From assembly GCA_031769625.1 (NCBI GenBank), contig JAUIMM010000549.1, forward strand, positions 988,501 through 1,052,500: 64,000 nt of DNA, read 5' to 3'. This DNA comes from Taudactylus pleione (taxonomy: Eukaryota > Chordata > Amphibia > Anura > Myobatrachidae). The notes under the pieces were generated by a model that saw nothing but the letters and a program-made list of their open reading frames with translations, was not told where the DNA came from and ran no database searches. The translations under genes and the position numbers were made by a program. Shown one piece after another: positions 63,601 through 64,000 of this stretch (positions are counted from its first letter, which is position 1; every line of letters begins with the position of its first letter).

Positions 63601-63716
63601 ATTTTAGACACCCAAAACATTCTATTCTATTACATTTTACATTTCATTTTTTCAACTTATCAATGAATTTACTTGAGTTAAGAAGTAAAAGAGGTCTAAA
63701 GTTAATGTTTTTGGGC

Positions 63717-63835
63717 ACCTACAGCCAAACCACACTGGACATGCCCAATCCCATCTGATCTTGGAAGCTATGCAGTGTTGGACCTGGTTAGTACTTGGAT
63801 GGGAGACCACCTAGGAATCCCAGGTGCTGTAGGTA
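63717..63835 (+). rRNA. 5S rRNA-like unit, class K
   Basis: Copy of 61374 (+2343), without its helix II change. Confidence 0.81.
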
Positions 63836-63951
63836 ATTTTATACTGCCATAACATTCTTTTCTATTACATTTTACATTTAATTTTTTCAACTTATCAATG
63901 AATTTACTTGAGTTAAGAAGTAATAGAGGTCTAAAGTTAATGTTTTTGACC

Positions 63952-64000
63952 ACCTACAGCCAATCCACACTGGACATGCCCAATCTCGTCTTATCTTGGA
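63952..64000 (+). rRNA. 5S rRNA-like unit, class N (partial, window end)
   Basis: First 49 nt of a class N unit, as at 61609; the rest lies beyond the window. Confidence 0.75.

Larger units (their letters stand above)
1..64000 (+). repeat. 5S rDNA-derived tandem array (satellite), 273 units
   Basis: Head-to-tail 5S rRNA-like units, all + strand, fill the window from the first to the last base. The period is usually 235 bp, with 234 bp (one T fewer in a spacer T run), 230 bp (5-bp spacer deletion after class P) and 236 bp variants. Seen directly: a ~118 nt gene part that aligns to vertebrate 5S rRNA without gaps, and a ~117 bp AT-rich spacer with T runs. Known: 5S genes in vertebrates lie in tandem arrays transcribed by RNA polymerase III, and 5S-derived satellites exist in fish and frogs. 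Inferred: the array is either a diverged 5S gene cluster or a 5S-derived satellite. It is organised as a higher-order repeat of about 16 monomer classes. The left and right ends of the array are not in the window. Confidence 0.95.
62543..64000 (+). repeat. Higher-order repeat, copy 3 (partial, cut by window end)
   Basis: Class order F-Q-H-I-J-K-N with the I monomer present, as in copy 1. The window ends inside the N unit. Confidence 0.87.

Noticed and set aside
1..64000. CRISPR-like regular repeat
   Set aside because: Both the 118-nt gene part and the spacer are conserved between units, so there are no unique spacers, and the period is far too long.
1..64000. 5S-derived SINE (SINE3-like) copies
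   Set aside because: Units are strictly tandem and head to tail at a fixed period, without poly-A or simple-repeat tails, target-site duplications or a second module.
1..64000. Centromeric satellite
   Set aside because: Higher-order organisation resembles centromeric arrays, but nothing in the sequence (no known centromere motif that I recognise) supports that role. It would need chromatin data.
1..64000. Insect, mollusc or nematode 5S array
   Set aside because: Positions 27-48 (GCCC...GATCTTGGAAGC) and 64-72 fit vertebrate 5S and not the ACACCGG...GATCACCGAAG pattern of insects and molluscs or the nematode pattern.

Overview
The whole window is one continuous tandem array. It holds 272 complete 5S rRNA-like units and one partial unit, all on the + strand, each a ~118 nt 5S-like gene followed by a ~117 bp AT-rich spacer (usual period 235 bp; 234, 230 and 236 bp variants). 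There is no unique sequence, no protein gene, no tRNA and no mobile element. The 5S part aligns without gaps to the vertebrate 5S rRNA I know (about 16 differences from human by eye), and it carries vertebrate rather than insect, mollusc or nematode signature positions. CpG is almost absent, which fits a methylated vertebrate genome. A fish or amphibian with a large 5S cluster is my best guess, but the species cannot be fixed from this sequence.

Numbering below is 1-118 from the first paired base of helix I to the last. The majority sequence keeps every 5S helix. Helix I (1-9 with 110-118) is fully paired, helix II has an A18-U60 pair where vertebrates have C-G, helix III has A31-U46 where they have G-C, and helices IV and V have Watson-Crick pairs (84-93, 69-106) where they have G-U wobbles. 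The internal Pol III promoter (A box 50-64, intermediate element 67-72, C box 80-97) is recognisable. A TTTT terminator follows at about +3 after the gene, with further T runs in the spacer. Each monomer class nevertheless carries its own substitutions, so the array looks like a mixture of possibly active genes and 5S-derived satellite or pseudogene copies.

Monomers fall into about 17 recurring classes, which I label A to Q by shared substitutions in both gene and spacer. They occur in a preferred order: A-B-C-D-E-F-G-H-I-J-K-L-M-N-O-P, then A again through a short spacer. This is a higher-order repeat of about 16 monomers (~3.75 kb). It has been reshaped by segmental tandem duplications: 2114 bp x2 (about 371-4598), 4696 bp x2 (about 3595-12990), 7745 bp x2 (13796-29285), 1411 bp x2 (about 30108-32929), ~3990 bp x3 (40260-52227), and a 2344/2109 bp series (58090 to the end). 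Several junctions lie inside the 5S gene and make chimeric units.

Layout: 1-13.0 kb, nested 9-mer and 20-mer duplications; 13.0-29.3 kb, the 33-mer duplication; 29.3-40.2 kb, a mosaic with a 6-mer duplication; 40.2-52.2 kb, the 17-mer triplication; 52.2-58.1 kb, mosaic; 58.1-64.0 kb, 10-mer and 9-mer copies. The long reading frames on both strands are repeat artefacts and are not annotated. In the unit list, 'copy of X' gives the start of the paralogous unit and the shift between them.
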